Counted from the first letter of the stretch, positions 25,867 through 34,829 are shown. The stretch is 64,000 bases of DNA from Cognatilysobacter tabacisoli (GCF_003586305.1 NZ_QXJI01000001.1:1612001-1676000); one strand, 5' to 3'. The notes: generated by a model not told the origin, from the sequence alone. Program-made: numbers and translations.

Positions 25867-27219
25867 TCAGCGCGCGTCGGCAGCGCCGAGGAAGTTCATC
25901 GTCGCGACCACGCCGCGTTCGTCGCCGGGCTTCACCGACACGCCCCAGCCGTACAGGTCGCACAGCCGGCGCACGATCGACAGGCCGATGCCGCCGCCCT
26001 GCGAGTGGCCGGCGTGGGTGCCGCGGTAGCCGCGCTCGAACAGCTTGGCGGCGTCGGCCTGGCTGAGGCCGGGCCCCGAGTCGATCACCGTCACCGAGGT
26101 CGGCCACAGCTGCACGACGACGTCGCCGCTGGGCGTGTACTTGACCGCGTTGCCGATCAGGTTGCCCAGCGCCACCGCGACCGCCGCCTCCGGCGCGTCG
26201 ACCACGAGGCCGCGCTCGCCCTCGATCCGCAGCGCCAGCGGCTTGCCGCCGAGCTGGGCGCGGTGCGCGTCGAGCAGCTGCTCGGCGACCTTGGCCACGT
26301 CGGTCGCGCCGTGGCCGCGCTCGTTGCGCGACAGCAGCAGCAGCGCGCTGATCAGGTCGGTGCATTGCTGCTCGGCGCGCTGGATCCGCAGCAGCCGGCT
26401 GCGGGTCTTGTCGTCGAGGTCCGGCCGCGACAGCAGCAGCTCGACCGCGCCCTTGATCACCGCCAGCGGCGTGCGCAGCTCATGGCTGACGTCGGCGTTG
26501 AATTCGCGGTCGCGCTGGACCACATCGGTAAGCCGCGCGGCGTAGTCGTCGAGCGCCTCGGCCAGCTGGCCGACCTCGTCGTCGGGAAAGTGCGACGCCA
26601 GCGCCTCGGGCTGCGCGCTGCGGCCCGACAGCTTCAGCCGCGTGGCCAGCTCGGACACCGGGCTCATGACGCGCGACGCCGCCCACCAGCCGACGACCAG
26701 CGACAGCAGCGAGAACACCACCACCGAGCTGTAGATCGCGCGGTTGAACTGGGCCTCGCCGCGCGTGGCCTGGGTCATGTCGTAGGCCAGGAAAAACCAT
26801 TCGTTCGGCGTCTTGCGCACGGCGAGCTTGTACGAGAACGGGCTGCCGTCGGGGTTGGTGCCGTTGATGCTGTGGATGCCGTCGGGCAGCGCGTACCAGT
26901 CGGGCTGCTCGACGCGCAGGTCCTCGAAGCGGTCGCGCCGGACGACGCGCCCTAGCATCTGCTGCACGCCGAACTCCGGCTTGCCGCTCGGGTCGGCGAA
27001 GTACTGCTGGGCGTAGGCGTCGATGTTGCGGTTCATCACGTCCTCGACCAGCTGGTTCTCCACGCGGTTGCGGGTCCAGTTGGTGGCGAACGCGAACAGC
27101 GCGGTCAGGCCGAAGCCCAGCAGCACGAAGGCCAGGATGATGCGGCTGCGCAGCCGGCGCCGGTAGCGGATCTTGCGCCGCGCCGGCGCGGGCGCGGGCG
27201 ACGCGTCGGCTGCCGCCAT
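25867..27219 (-). CDS. Sensor histidine kinase
   Basis: A 450-residue membrane kinase. The first transmembrane helix is at about 27-46 and the second at about 155-178, enclosing a periplasmic sensor loop of about 110 residues (DRFEDLRVEQPDWYALPDG). A HAMP-like linker follows, then the HisKA helix with the phosphoryl-accepting His in DVSHELRTP at about 245. The ATPase domain shows NLIGNAVKYTP (N box), DSGPGLS (G1), FERGYRGT (F box) and GGGIGLSIV (G2). It is downstream of the response regulator gene with a four-base gap, so they are coexpressed and surely partners. The pair resembles Xanthomonas ColR/ColS in arrangement, but I cannot confirm orthology, so no symbol is given. Confidence 0.92.
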   Translation of the reverse strand: MAAADASPAPAPARRKIRYRRRLRSRIILAFVLLGFGLTALFAFATNWTRNRVENQLVEDVMNRNIDAYAQQYFADPSGKPEFGVQQMLGRVVRRDRFEDLRVEQPDWYALPDGIHSINGTNPDGSPFSYKLAVRKTPNEWFFLAYDMTQATRGEAQFNRAIYSSVVVFSLLSLVVGWWAASRVMSPVSELATRLKLSGRSAQPEALASHFPDDEVGQLAEALDDYAARLTDVVQRDREFNADVSHELRTPLAVIKGAVELLLSRPDLDDKTRSRLLRIQRAEQQCTDLISALLLLSRNERGHGATDVAKVAEQLLDAHRAQLGGKPLALRIEGERGLVVDAPEAAVAVALGNLIGNAVKYTPSGDVVVQLWPTSVTVIDSGPGLSQADAAKLFERGYRGTHAGHSQGGGIGLSIVRRLCDLYGWGVSVKPGDERGVVATMNFLGAADAR

Positions 27220-27223
27220 GCGG

Positions 27224-27904
27224 TTACCCGTTTTCCGGCGGCGCGATGCGGTAGCCGATGCCGTGGCGCGTCTGGATCAGCGGCACGTCGAACGGCTTGT
27301 CGACCACCGCGCGCAGGCCGTGGATGTGCACGCGCAGGCTGTCCGAGTCGGGCAGCTCCTCGCCCCAGACGCGGGTCTCGAGCTCCTGCCGCGTGACCAC
27401 CGCCGGCGAGGCTTCCATCAGCGCCTGCAGGATCTTCAGCGCGGTCGGATTGAGCTGCAGCAGCTTGCCCTGGCGGCGGACCTCGAGCGTGTCGAGGTTG
27501 TATTCGAGGTCGTGGGTGTTCAGCACCCGGGTCTGTACGCCGCGGCCGCGGCGCGACAGCGCGTTCAGCCGGACCTCGACTTCCTGCAGCGCGAACGGCT
27601 TGATCAGGTAGTCGTCGGCGCCGGAGTCGAAGCCGGCCAGCTTGTTGTCGAGCGTGTCGCGCGCGGTGAGCATCAGCACCGGGGTCTGCTTGCGCGCCTC
27701 GTTGCGCAGCTTGCGGCAGACCTCCAGCCCGTCGAGGCCCGGCAGGTTGAGGTCGAGCACGATCGCGTCGAATTCGTGGACCACGGCCAGGTGCAGCCCG
27801 GTGATGCCGTCGGCGGCGAAGTCCACGGTGTGGCCGCGGTCCTCGAGAAAGTCGCCGAGGTTGGCGGCAATGTCCTGGTTGTCTTCAATGACGAGGATGC
27901 GCAT
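27224..27904 (-). CDS. OmpR-family response regulator
   Basis: A 226-residue DNA-binding response regulator. The receiver domain (1-115) has the acidic pair in VIEDNQD, the phosphorylated Asp in AIVLDLNLPG at about 51, Thr in LMLTARD and Lys in YLIKPFA. The C-terminal winged helix (130-222) is of OmpR/PhoB type (LNPTALKILQALME, RVHIHGLRAVVD, IQTRHGIGYRI). It precedes its kinase gene by four bases. The upstream region carries a -10-like GTTAAG near 28000 on the minus strand and is insulated by a terminator at 28080. The regulon is not shown by the sequence. Confidence 0.93.
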   Translation of the reverse strand: MRILVIEDNQDIAANLGDFLEDRGHTVDFAADGITGLHLAVVHEFDAIVLDLNLPGLDGLEVCRKLRNEARKQTPVLMLTARDTLDNKLAGFDSGADDYLIKPFALQEVEVRLNALSRRGRGVQTRVLNTHDLEYNLDTLEVRRQGKLLQLNPTALKILQALMEASPAVVTRQELETRVWGEELPDSDSLRVHIHGLRAVVDKPFDVPLIQTRHGIGYRIAPPENG

Positions 27905-28079
27905 GCGGTCGTCCTGTTTGGGCGTTCGACCGGATTCCCGCGCTGGGGTTCCGGCGACGCTGCGATGGCGGGAGAGGCATCTGGGCCCGGAGGCCGCGTC
28001 TTAACGATTCTGCCAGAGCGGCGGTGGTCGGCCCGATCACGCGCGCCGTGCACGCCGGGCCGGATCCAGGAGCCGGATG

Positions 28080-28116
28080 AAAAAGACCCAGACGCGGGGC
28101 TGCCGCGCCTGGGTCA
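28080..28116 (-). terminator. Strong rho-independent terminator with no gene directly upstream
   Basis: On the minus strand a 13-bp stem with one mismatch (28086-28098 with 28104-28116) is followed by six T residues (A-run 28080-28085 on the plus strand). The preceding annotated gene on this strand, rimK, is already served by a hairpin 100 bases upstream, so this terminator may end a separate short transcript. Confidence 0.85.
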
Positions 28117-28210
28117 AAAGGGTGTTGCCCCGATTACCGCAACCTGCTGGGACCGAACTGACGAGGAGCGGGACAGGCAGTGTTCCGGTCCACCTAGGCT
28201 ACGCGGATTT
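28117..28210 (-). ncRNA. Candidate small RNA ending at the 28080 terminator
   Basis: The minus-strand segment between two consecutive terminators lacks a protein frame. A promoter could lie in the AT-richer stretch upstream (TTGCTT and CTTGAT with 17-bp spacing between about 28295 and 28265, or TTGGCT near 28250). I do not recognise a known RNA family. The case rests on the orphan terminator; limits are approximate. Confidence 0.3.
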
Positions 28211-28236
28211 CGATTAAACCGCCGTTAAAACGGCGG
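28211..28236 (-). terminator. rimK terminator
   Basis: CCGCCG and CGGCGG flank a six-base AT loop (28219-28236), and the minus strand continues TTTAAT. It lies about 100 bases after the rimK stop. Confidence 0.65.
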
Positions 28237-28339
28237 CGAAAATTTAGCCAATTTGGGGCAGTCGTCGTCTCATCAAGCTGCTAGACGTTCGGATAAGCAA
28301 CTGTAATTAAACGATTTTTCCTGAGTGGCGCCAGCATTC

Positions 28340-29254
28340 TCACCGCAGCGCGCGACCGCCGACCCGTCGCCCGACCGGGCGCTGGACCGCGGTCGCCAGG
28401 TGGGCCATGACCGCCCCGGCGACGTCGACCCCGGTTGCCTCCTCGATGCCCTCGAGGCCCGGCGACGCGTTGACCTCGAGCACCAGCGGACCACGCGCCG
28501 AACGGATCAGATCGACACCGGCCACGCCGAGGCCGAGCACGCCGGCGGCGCGAACGGCCACGTCCTGCTCGGCGGCGCTCGCGCGCACGCCCTTGGCCGT
28601 GCCGCCGCGGTGCAGGTTCGAGCGGAAGTCCCCCTTCGGCGCCTGCCGCTTCATCGCCGCGACGACGCGCCCACCGACGACGAAGCAGCGCAGGTCCGCG
28701 CCCCGCGCTTCCTCGACGAACTCCTGCACGAGGAAATTCGCGTACAGCCCGCGCAGCGCCTCGATCACCCCGCGCGATGCCGAGAGTTTCTCGGTCAGCA
28801 TCACGCCGGCGCCCTGGGTGCCCTCGTTGAGCTTGACCACGTGCGGCGGCGGGCCGAGCAGCAACAGCAGGTCGTTGGTGTCGTCGGGGTTGTCGCCGAA
28901 CACGGTGTCGGGCAGCCCGATCCCCTGCGCGGCGAGCAACTGGTGGCAGCGCAGCTTGTCGCGCGCCTTGACGATCGCGTCGGACGAGTTCGGCGTGTAG
29001 CAGCCCATCAGCTCGAACTGGCGCAGCACCGCGGTGCCGTAGCGGGTCACCGACGCGCCGATGCGCGGGATCACCGCGTCGTAGCCGGCGATCGAACGGC
29101 CCTTGTAGTGCATCGCGAAGCCGTCGCTGGCGATGCGCATGTAGCAGCGCAGCGGGTCGAGCACGCGCACGGTGTGCCCGTGCTGTCGCGCGGCGTCGAC
29201 GAGCCGCCGGGTCGAATACAGCTTGGTGTTGCGGGACAGGATGGCCAGCTTCAT
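28340..29254 (-). CDS. rimK: RimK-family ATP-grasp alpha-L-glutamate ligase
   Basis: A 304-residue ATP-grasp ligase. The N-terminus [18 protein letters not shown] and the segments [36 protein letters not shown] (ATP-grasp glycine loop) and [15 protein letters not shown] (metal-binding Asn/Glu) are those of E. coli RimK, which adds glutamates to the C-terminus of ribosomal protein S6 and makes poly-glutamate. The start at 29254 overlaps the stop of the protease-like gene by ATGA, so translation is coupled. The open frame reaches 29593 but only through that neighbour. Target could be S6 or another protein or peptide; the sequence does not decide. Confidence 0.9.
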   Translation of the reverse strand: MKLAILSRNTKLYSTRRLVDAARQHGHTVRVLDPLRCYMRIASDGFAMHYKGRSIAGYDAVIPRIGASVTRYGTAVLRQFELMGCYTPNSSDAIVKARDKLRCHQLLAAQGIGLPDTVFGDNPDDTNDLLLLLGPPPHVVKLNEGTQGAGVMLTEKLSASRGVIEALRGLYANFLVQEFVEEARGADLRCFVVGGRVVAAMKRQAPKGDFRSNLHRGGTAKGVRASAAEQDVAVRAAGVLGLGVAGVDLIRSARGPLVLEVNASPGLEGIEEATGVDVAGAVMAHLATAVQRPVGRRVGGRALR

Positions 29255-29715
29255 GGCGCGGTACCGGGACGGGGCGCGGCGCCGGCAACCGGCGCGCGCC
29301 CATGGAGGAAGGAGCGGGCCGGGTCGACGGTGAACTGCCGCACCATCGCCGATCGGCCGAGCAGCATCGGGAACAGCATGCCGTGCCGATCGGTCAGGTT
29401 GATGTCGATCTCGCGCTCGACGCCGGCCAGCCGCAGGGTAGTCCGCAGGAACGCCCGCACGGTGCGGTGGCCGCCCGAGTCGGTGACCTCGCGCTCGTCG
29501 AGCACCGGCGCGGCCGCTTCGATGCCTGGCATACCGGCGCGCTGGCTGACGCGGAAGCCGACCCACGGCGTGCCGGCTTCGACGAAGCGCCACTGCGCGT
29601 CGACGTGCAGCGAAGAACTGCGTGCCCCGCTGTCGACCTTGGCGCGCAGTCCGGCCAGCCCGAGCACGGGCAGGTCAACGCACTCGCGCCAGCCCAGCAT
29701 GATCCGCGTCGCCAT
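29251..29715 (-). CDS. RimK-associated retropepsin-like (ATP-dependent zinc protease) family protein
   Basis: A 154-residue protein of the family found beside rimK (PF05618, called Zn_protease or RimB-like). The conserved core [31 protein letters not shown] (quoted region about 6-36; key residues Asp, Ser-Gly-Ala-Arg) has the D-S/T-G-A pattern of a retropepsin-like aspartic protease, and [16 protein letters not shown] follows near the C-terminus. In related systems the partner removes or processes glutamates added by RimK. The ATG at 29715 has an AGGG ribosome-binding site; the ORF start at 29787 adds a low-complexity tail. It overlaps rimK by four bases, so the two are one unit. Confidence 0.85.
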   Translation of the reverse strand: MATRIMLGWRECVDLPVLGLAGLRAKVDSGARSSSLHVDAQWRFVEAGTPWVGFRVSQRAGMPGIEAAAPVLDEREVTDSGGHRTVRAFLRTTLRLAGVEREIDINLTDRHGMLFPMLLGRSAMVRQFTVDPARSFLHGRAPVAGAAPRPGTAP

Positions 29716-29837
29716 GGTCGGGAGCCCTCGCGTCGGCGCGGCCTGGCGCCGTGGTCCGAAAGTCTGGATCTGAACGCCGCGCGGCACGCGTGCGGCACGG
29801 AGGAAACGGCGAAGCGCGCGCCGCGGGCAGCCGCGTC

Positions 29838-29876
29838 AAACAACAACGGCGGTCCTGCCGAGGCAGGCCGCCGTTG
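29838..29876 (-). terminator. Terminator after tRNA-Gly
   Basis: On the minus strand a long stem (29862-29876 with 29844-29859, one bulge) is followed by TTGTTTG. It begins eight bases after the tRNA CCA end. Confidence 0.75.
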
Positions 29877-29883
29877 CATTGTC

Positions 29884-29957
29884 TGGAGCGGGTGATGGGA
29901 ATCGAACCCACGCTAGCAGCTTGGGAAGCTGCAGTTCTACCATTGAACTACACCCGC
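29884..29957 (-). tRNA. tRNA-Gly(CCC)
   Basis: Read on the minus strand, 74 bases form a complete cloverleaf: acceptor GCGGGTG/CACCCGC, discriminator T and encoded CCA (29884-29886), anticodon stem GCAGC/GCTGC with loop TTCCCAA, so the anticodon is CCC, and T-arm GGGTTCGATTCCC. It decodes GGG glycine codons. It stands alone, between the rimK unit and the GDSL autotransporter gene. Confidence 0.96.
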
Positions 29958-30058
29958 GCCGGTCCAGTTTAAGCCAATGCCGCGCGCCTTGGCATCCCCG
30001 TCGGAGACGCCCGGTCACCCGCCGGAGCGGCGACCGGGCACGCGACATCGGCCGTGGA

Positions 30059-31873
30059 TCAGAACCCCGTGCCGACCGTCGCGAACAGGGTGGCGTGGTT
30101 GCCGCCGCCCTGGTTCGTGGTGACGCTGGCACCGAGGTTCGCGTCGAGCCCGAACAGCTGGGTGCGGGCGCCGAAGCGGACCGTGGCGTACTTGTCGTCG
30201 AACGCGACGCCCGGCACCGCGTACGGCAGCGTGCCCGGCATCGACTGCGACTGCGCGAACGCCTCGGCCGGCGCGTCCTCGAACTCGCGGTCGATCGTCA
30301 CCTGCGCGTACGGCTGCAGGTGCTCGTTGATCGTGTAGCGCACCTGCCAGCCGGCGCTGCCGATCAGCGAGTCGAAGGTCTGGTCCGGGTAGGCCAGCGA
30401 GGTCGACAGGGTCGGCTCGCTCTCGGCGAACCCGTCGATGTCGATCTGCTGGGCCAGCACCGCCAGCACCGGGCCGTGGCGCAGCGCGCCGTCGCCGAAC
30501 TCCCAGCCGCCCTTCACGCCGACGCTGAGGTTGCTGCCGTCGGCCGAGCCGGTGTGGGTGCGCTCGGTGCGGCCGAGCACGACGTTGCGCTCGGTGTCGA
30601 AGCCCAGCTGGCTGTAGCTGACCTGGGCGTTGACCCACGCCGCGTCGCCGTACCAGCCGACGAAGCCGCCGAGGCTGACTTCGTCCTGGTCGAAGCTGCC
30701 GCCGCGGCGGCCCCAGTCGAGTTGCGAGCGGCCGAAGCCGGCGAACGCGCCGTACACCAGGTTGCCGCGACTCCAGTCGACGCCGCCGGTCAGCGCCGGG
30801 CCGACGCCGTCGTAGACGTCGCCGCCGCCGTAGCGCTGGAAGTCGCCGCGCACGTCGGCCCACCAGCGCATGCCGTCGGCCACCGGCTTGCCGGCGTGGG
30901 CGGCGACCTGCTCGGCGCGCGCGCGGCCGGTCATGGCCGCCGAGTTCGGCAGCATTGCGATCTGGCGCGGGGCCTCGAGCAGGGACACCACGTAGTCGGC
31001 GACGACCTCGTGCGCGGCGGTGGTCGGGTGCACGCCGTCGGCAAACAGGTACGTGTACGGCGCGTCCGGCGACACGTACGAGGTCGGGTTGCAGGTCAGC
31101 GAATTCGCCGTGATCTGCGGCTGGCAGGCCGTGCCGGTGATGTTGGTGAAGCCGAAGGCCGACGGATTGGCGGCGACTTCGCGCAGCAAGTTGAACGTGT
31201 CGACCGGGATCACGCGGTAGCCGCCGCTGGCCAGCGCGCCGAACAGCGCGGTGTTGTAGCTGGTGGTCAGCGCGGTGCCCTGCGCCTGCGCCGTCGCGCC
31301 CTGGGCGCGGAACGCCGGGGTGATGCCGAGGTCCGGCACCGTCGGCACGAGGATGTAGCGCGCGCCGGCGTTCTGCAGCGTGGCGACGATGCCGACCTGC
31401 GCGCCGACCGCGCCGGCGATCGTCGTGGTCGGATTGGCGCCGGCGTTGGTGATCGCGAACAGGTCGTTCGCCCCGCCCCAGACGGTGTACAGCGCGTTGC
31501 CGTCGGCGCGGCCGCCGTTGGCGGTCAGGTAGGTGTTGACCTGCGTGGCCAGCGACGGGATCGGGCCGAGCGCGCCGGTGGTGTTGGTGCCCACGCGGGC
31601 GCCGCCGGCGGCGTAGTTGGTGCCGGTCTGCCCGTTGCCGTTGGGGTCGGCGCGGGTGCCGTAGTAGTCGGCCAGGACCTGCGCCCAGACCAGGCCCGGG
31701 TTGGTCGTGAACTGCCCGGTGACCGGACGCACGCTCGCCGGCAGCAGCGGACGGAAGTAGCCGGCGTCCGTCAGGCTGTCGCCGAAGAACACGGTCTGCG
31801 AATAGGTCTGCGCCAGCGCGGGCGTTGCGGCGAGGGCCAGGGCGGCGGCCAGCGCGGTACGGACAAAGGTCAT
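30059..31873 (-). CDS. EstA-type GDSL esterase autotransporter
   Basis: A 604-residue outer-membrane esterase. A signal peptide covers 1-22 (ALALAATPALAQ). The GDSL hydrolase passenger has block I FFGDSLTDAGYF with the nucleophile Ser, block II GTNYAAGGARVG, block III VWGGANDLF and block V FADGVHPTTAAHE with the catalytic Asp and His. The last 280 residues form an autotransporter beta-barrel ending in an aromatic residue (VGTGF). The family (EstA of Pseudomonas and kin) displays a lipase/esterase on the cell surface. The ATG at 31873 has a GGGGAGC ribosome-binding site; the ORF extends to 31951 without support. Monocistronic. Confidence 0.92.
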   Translation of the reverse strand: MTFVRTALAAALALAATPALAQTYSQTVFFGDSLTDAGYFRPLLPASVRPVTGQFTTNPGLVWAQVLADYYGTRADPNGNGQTGTNYAAGGARVGTNTTGALGPIPSLATQVNTYLTANGGRADGNALYTVWGGANDLFAITNAGANPTTTIAGAVGAQVGIVATLQNAGARYILVPTVPDLGITPAFRAQGATAQAQGTALTTSYNTALFGALASGGYRVIPVDTFNLLREVAANPSAFGFTNITGTACQPQITANSLTCNPTSYVSPDAPYTYLFADGVHPTTAAHEVVADYVVSLLEAPRQIAMLPNSAAMTGRARAEQVAAHAGKPVADGMRWWADVRGDFQRYGGGDVYDGVGPALTGGVDWSRGNLVYGAFAGFGRSQLDWGRRGGSFDQDEVSLGGFVGWYGDAAWVNAQVSYSQLGFDTERNVVLGRTERTHTGSADGSNLSVGVKGGWEFGDGALRHGPVLAVLAQQIDIDGFAESEPTLSTSLAYPDQTFDSLIGSAGWQVRYTINEHLQPYAQVTIDREFEDAPAEAFAQSQSMPGTLPYAVPGVAFDDKYATVRFGARTQLFGLDANLGASVTTNQGGGNHATLFATVGTGF

Positions 31874-32050
31874 TCGGTAGCTCCCCAGGATGGATATGTC
31901 GGTCGTCGCGCGGCACGTACGCCGGCGCACGGGCTGCATCGGATCACGCAACGTTCACAGACTCAAGGGGCAGCGCGGAAAACGCGCGTGCCGGAAGGCA
32001 CCTGAACGCGGCGCGCGCCGAGTCGGTTTGGTGTGAGCGGTGGCGCCGGC

Positions 32051-32056
32051 GACAAT
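32051..32056 (+). promoter_or_regulatory. Candidate -10 of thiS (leaderless start)
   Basis: GACAAT ends six bases before the thiS ATG, so the transcript would begin at the start codon. No Shine-Dalgarno is visible. Confidence 0.35.
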
Positions 32057-32062
32057 GGCGGC

Positions 32063-32263
32063 ATGGACATCCTGCTCAACGGCGAACCGCGCCAGCTCGC
32101 CGACGCCACCTGCATCGCCGACCTGCTGCGCGCCGAAGGGCTGGCCGAACGCCGCGTCGCGGTCGAGGTCAACGGCCGGATCGTGCCGCGTGGCCGCCAC
32201 GCCGAGCATGCCCTCGCCGCCGGCGACCGGGTCGAGATCGTGCACGCGCTCGGCGGCGGCTGA
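32063..32263 (+). CDS. thiS: Thiamine biosynthesis sulfur carrier protein ThiS
   Basis: A 66-residue ubiquitin-fold protein that carries sulfur as a C-terminal thiocarboxylate for thiazole formation by ThiG. It starts MDILLNGEPRQLAD and ends in the essential Gly-Gly (ALGGG; the functional tail is Gly-Gly), with the family segment VAVEVNGRIVPR in the middle. The ATG at 32063 is chosen over 32033 because it begins the conserved strand and is preceded by a -10-like GACAAT. In most relatives thiG follows at once; here a terminator and a 2.5-kb gene on the opposite strand separate them, and thiG is 3.1 kb downstream. Confidence 0.93.
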   Translation: MDILLNGEPRQLADATCIADLLRAEGLAERRVAVEVNGRIVPRGRHAEHALAAGDRVEIVHALGGG

Positions 32264-32296
32264 GCCCCGGCCACGATCGCGCTTCCGCGCAAACGA

Positions 32297-32324
32297 AAAG
32301 GCCCCGGCGCGAGCCGGGGCCTTT
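32297..32324. terminator. Bidirectional terminator between thiS and the exported-protein gene
   Basis: A perfect 12-bp stem AAAGGCCCCGGC/GCCGGGGCCTTT with a GCGA loop lies between the convergent genes. A-run on one side and T-run on the other let it work in both directions. Confidence 0.88.
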
Positions 32325-32354
32325 CCTCGCGCGTCCTGCGCGTCTTGCGGTGCG

Positions 32355-34829
32355 CTACTTCGACGACAGCAGCGTCGCCGGCGATTCGGAGCAGTGCCCC
32401 GGACCGATCGCGCCTTCGTTGTACGAACCGAGGGTGCCGGCCAGCGAGATCGCCGTGGTGCGCGCCGTGCCGCTGACCTTGGTCGCCGGGCTGCGGCCGA
32501 CGAACCAGGCTTCGGCCTGCGCGATGGCCGAGGCCACCGCCGGCGTGGTGCCCGCGCCCGACAGCACGTTCAACTTGGCGGCGATGTACTGGTGCGCCAG
32601 GTTGTAGTACGCGTTGCCCTGCGGCGGCGTCCACATCACCGCGATGTAGCTCTGGCCGCTGGCGAAGAACAGCGTGTCCTCGCCGTCCGCACCGATCAGG
32701 TCCCAGTTGGCGTCGCGCTTCTTCGAGAACTGCGGCTTGGCGGCGTAGTCCACGTGGGTCTTCCAGTAGCCCTGCGTGTACGTGCAGCCCTGCGTGCACA
32801 GCTCCGGCACCTTGACGCTGACGATCGCCTCGTCGGTGCTGGCGCCGTCGCCGGCGGTGGTGACCGTCAGCAGGTTGGGCACCATGAACTCGCAGGTCGC
32901 ATCCTCGATCTGCGTCGGCAGGATCCAGTCGGCGAAGATCGCCAGGTTGCCCAGCAGCGTGGCACCGTCGAACACGTCACCGGTGTAGTAGCCGCTGAAG
33001 CTGGCGCACTGGTTGCCCAGGCCGAAGCTGAAGCTGGCACCGAGGTTGAGCCCGGCCACGCCGTTGAACAGGTCGCCCAGGTCGGCGCACGCATCCAGGT
33101 TCACGTCGGCTTCGGCGGCGTAGGTCAGGGCCGCCTGGTTCGAGGTGTAGGTGCGCGTGCCGCACGGGGTCGCATTGCCCTGCGCGTCGTAGCACTGCTT
33201 GACCCGGTCGATGCTCGCCTCGTTGTAGCCCGGGACGAAATCGCGCGGCAGGTTGGCGTCGTAGGTGCACGCCAGCGAAGTCGCGCCCTGCGCTCCGCAC
33301 GTCGGCGTGACCGCCTGCGTGCCGTTGGTGGCGTCGGTGAAGGTCAGGGTGTCGCTCGGGTTGGCCGGATCGAACACCGGGGTCAGGCCGGCCGGCCAGC
33401 TGACAGTGATGCTGCCGCTGACGGCGAAGCCGAACTCGTCCTCGACGCTCTTGGCCGCGGACAGCCAGTACACGGTGTCGTACGAACCGCCGGCGTTGAG
33501 CTCGATGTCGAGGTCGTCGCACAGGTAGCTGCCCGCGTACGTCCCGCCGACGATCGGCGCGTCGTCGCAGCTGGCGTCATTGGCGGCGGCGTCGGCCGCG
33601 CTGGCGACGATCTTCTTCTCCGGCGTCCACGCGTAGTCGCGGCTGTAGCGGGTCACGGCGGTCTTCTGCACGGTAACCGTTTCGCACACGACCTGGACCG
33701 TGGCCGAGTCGCTGGCCGAACCGCTGGTCGACGGACCGGTGCTCCACGAACCGCTGGCGGTGTTCTGCTTCATGCCTTCGTCGGCATCGCAGGTGAACGT
33801 CTTGTCGTACGTCCACACGTAGCTGTCGCCGAGGCCGAACGTCTTGTCCGGGTTGCCGGGCAGCATCGAGTCGTCGACCGACAGCGTGTCGCCGTAGCTC
33901 TCGGCCGGCGTGGCCGGGATCGAGAACGCGGCGTTCGGCGTCAGCATGTAGACCTCACCCTGCCGCACGGTGCGGATCGCGGCGGTGTTGGTGCCGCCGG
34001 TGGCCGCGAGCAGGAACGGATGGCTCGTGCTCTGCAGGATGAACTCGTACGTGCAGCTGAGGATGATCTTGTTCGGATCGTTGGCCGGCGTCGTGCACGC
34101 GATGGTGTCGGCGTTGCCGCCAGGTCCGTCCCACGCCAGCGTGAACTCGGTCGCGCTGTTGTTGAACGTCATGACGTCCGCGACGTTGGTCGCCGTCCAG
34201 CCGAAGCCGTAGGGGTCCTTCGCGGTGATTCCGCCGTAGACGCGGTACGTTCCGCGCGTGGTCGGCTCGACCGTCACGGTGTACTCGGCCTCGTGCTGGT
34301 CGCCGTCGAACATCGTGATCTGGGTCGGGGTGACCGACTTCTCGACGGTCCAGTCGGTGTAGCGCTTCCAGGTGGCCTTCGCGGTCTTCGAGCCGGTCGG
34401 CTTCGGCAGCGCGCAGAACACCACATGGCTGACGCCGGCCGGCTCGCCGCTGCCGTTGTCCGGCGCGTACAGGCCGGTGTCGGAAAGCTGCCCAGGGCTG
34501 TATGCGAACACGTTGTACGCGTTGCCGCCCTTCACGACGATGTAGTCCATCGGAATGGTCGCGGTGAAGCCGATGTACTGGTTCTGCCCCGGCGGCGTGT
34601 AGTTGAACGTGATCGACTGGCCGTTGCCGAGGTCGTACGACTCGCCGTTGACCGGCGCGTCGCCGGTGGAATAGCCGATGCCGGGCCACGTGCCCACGCC
34701 CGGCAGGTCGTCGCAGTCGGTGAAGTTGCCTTCGTAGCTGGTGGGGGTCGGGGTGACGGCAAACGCGCCTCCCGACACCACGAGGGCGGCGACCGCGAGC
34801 AGCGATCGCCAGTGCTTGAGAGTTTTCAT
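32355..34829 (-). CDS. Large cysteine-rich exported protein with a TQGYWK motif, unknown function
   Basis: An 824-residue exported protein. The signal peptide covers 1-24 (LAVAALVVSGGAFA). Residues 30-145 form a unit rich in G, N and Y (FNYTPPGQNQYIGFTA, VVKGGNAYNVFAY, SHVVFC). Two beta-sandwich-like units follow, each opened by an aromatic W-x-x-E-K motif: RYTDWTVEKSV at about 156 and RYSRDYAWTPEKKI at about 390. Near residue 685 comes CTQGCTYTQGYWKTH, a motif of many bacterial and archaeal surface proteins, then a helical tail to residue 824. About 18 cysteines suggest disulphides. No membrane anchor or sorting signal is seen. It lies reversed between thiS and thiG, with less GC-extreme codon use than its neighbours, suggesting insertion. 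Function unknown. Confidence 0.8.
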   Translation of the reverse strand: MKTLKHWRSLLAVAALVVSGGAFAVTPTPTSYEGNFTDCDDLPGVGTWPGIGYSTGDAPVNGESYDLGNGQSITFNYTPPGQNQYIGFTATIPMDYIVVKGGNAYNVFAYSPGQLSDTGLYAPDNGSGEPAGVSHVVFCALPKPTGSKTAKATWKRYTDWTVEKSVTPTQITMFDGDQHEAEYTVTVEPTTRGTYRVYGGITAKDPYGFGWTATNVADVMTFNNSATEFTLAWDGPGGNADTIACTTPANDPNKIILSCTYEFILQSTSHPFLLAATGGTNTAAIRTVRQGEVYMLTPNAAFSIPATPAESYGDTLSVDDSMLPGNPDKTFGLGDSYVWTYDKTFTCDADEGMKQNTASGSWSTGPSTSGSASDSATVQVVCETVTVQKTAVTRYSRDYAWTPEKKIVASAADAAANDASCDDAPIVGGTYAGSYLCDDLDIELNAGGSYDTVYWLSAAKSVEDEFGFAVSGSITVSWPAGLTPVFDPANPSDTLTFTDATNGTQAVTPTCGAQGATSLACTYDANLPRDFVPGYNEASIDRVKQCYDAQGNATPCGTRTYTSNQAALTYAAEADVNLDACADLGDLFNGVAGLNLGASFSFGLGNQCASFSGYYTGDVFDGATLLGNLAIFADWILPTQIEDATCEFMVPNLLTVTTAGDGASTDEAIVSVKVPELCTQGCTYTQGYWKTHVDYAAKPQFSKKRDANWDLIGADGEDTLFFASGQSYIAVMWTPPQGNAYYNLAHQYIAAKLNVLSGAGTTPAVASAIAQAEAWFVGRSPATKVSGTARTTAISLAGTLGSYNEGAIGPGHCSESPATLLSSK

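Larger units (their letters stand above)
27905..28339. other. AT-richer intergenic region with two minus-strand terminators
   Basis: A 435-base stretch without a convincing protein gene between the response regulator gene and rimK, both on the minus strand. It contains the rimK terminator, a second and stronger terminator about 100 bases further on, and between them a possible small RNA gene. Bases 28200-28330 are clearly poorer in GC than their surroundings. Confidence 0.6.
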
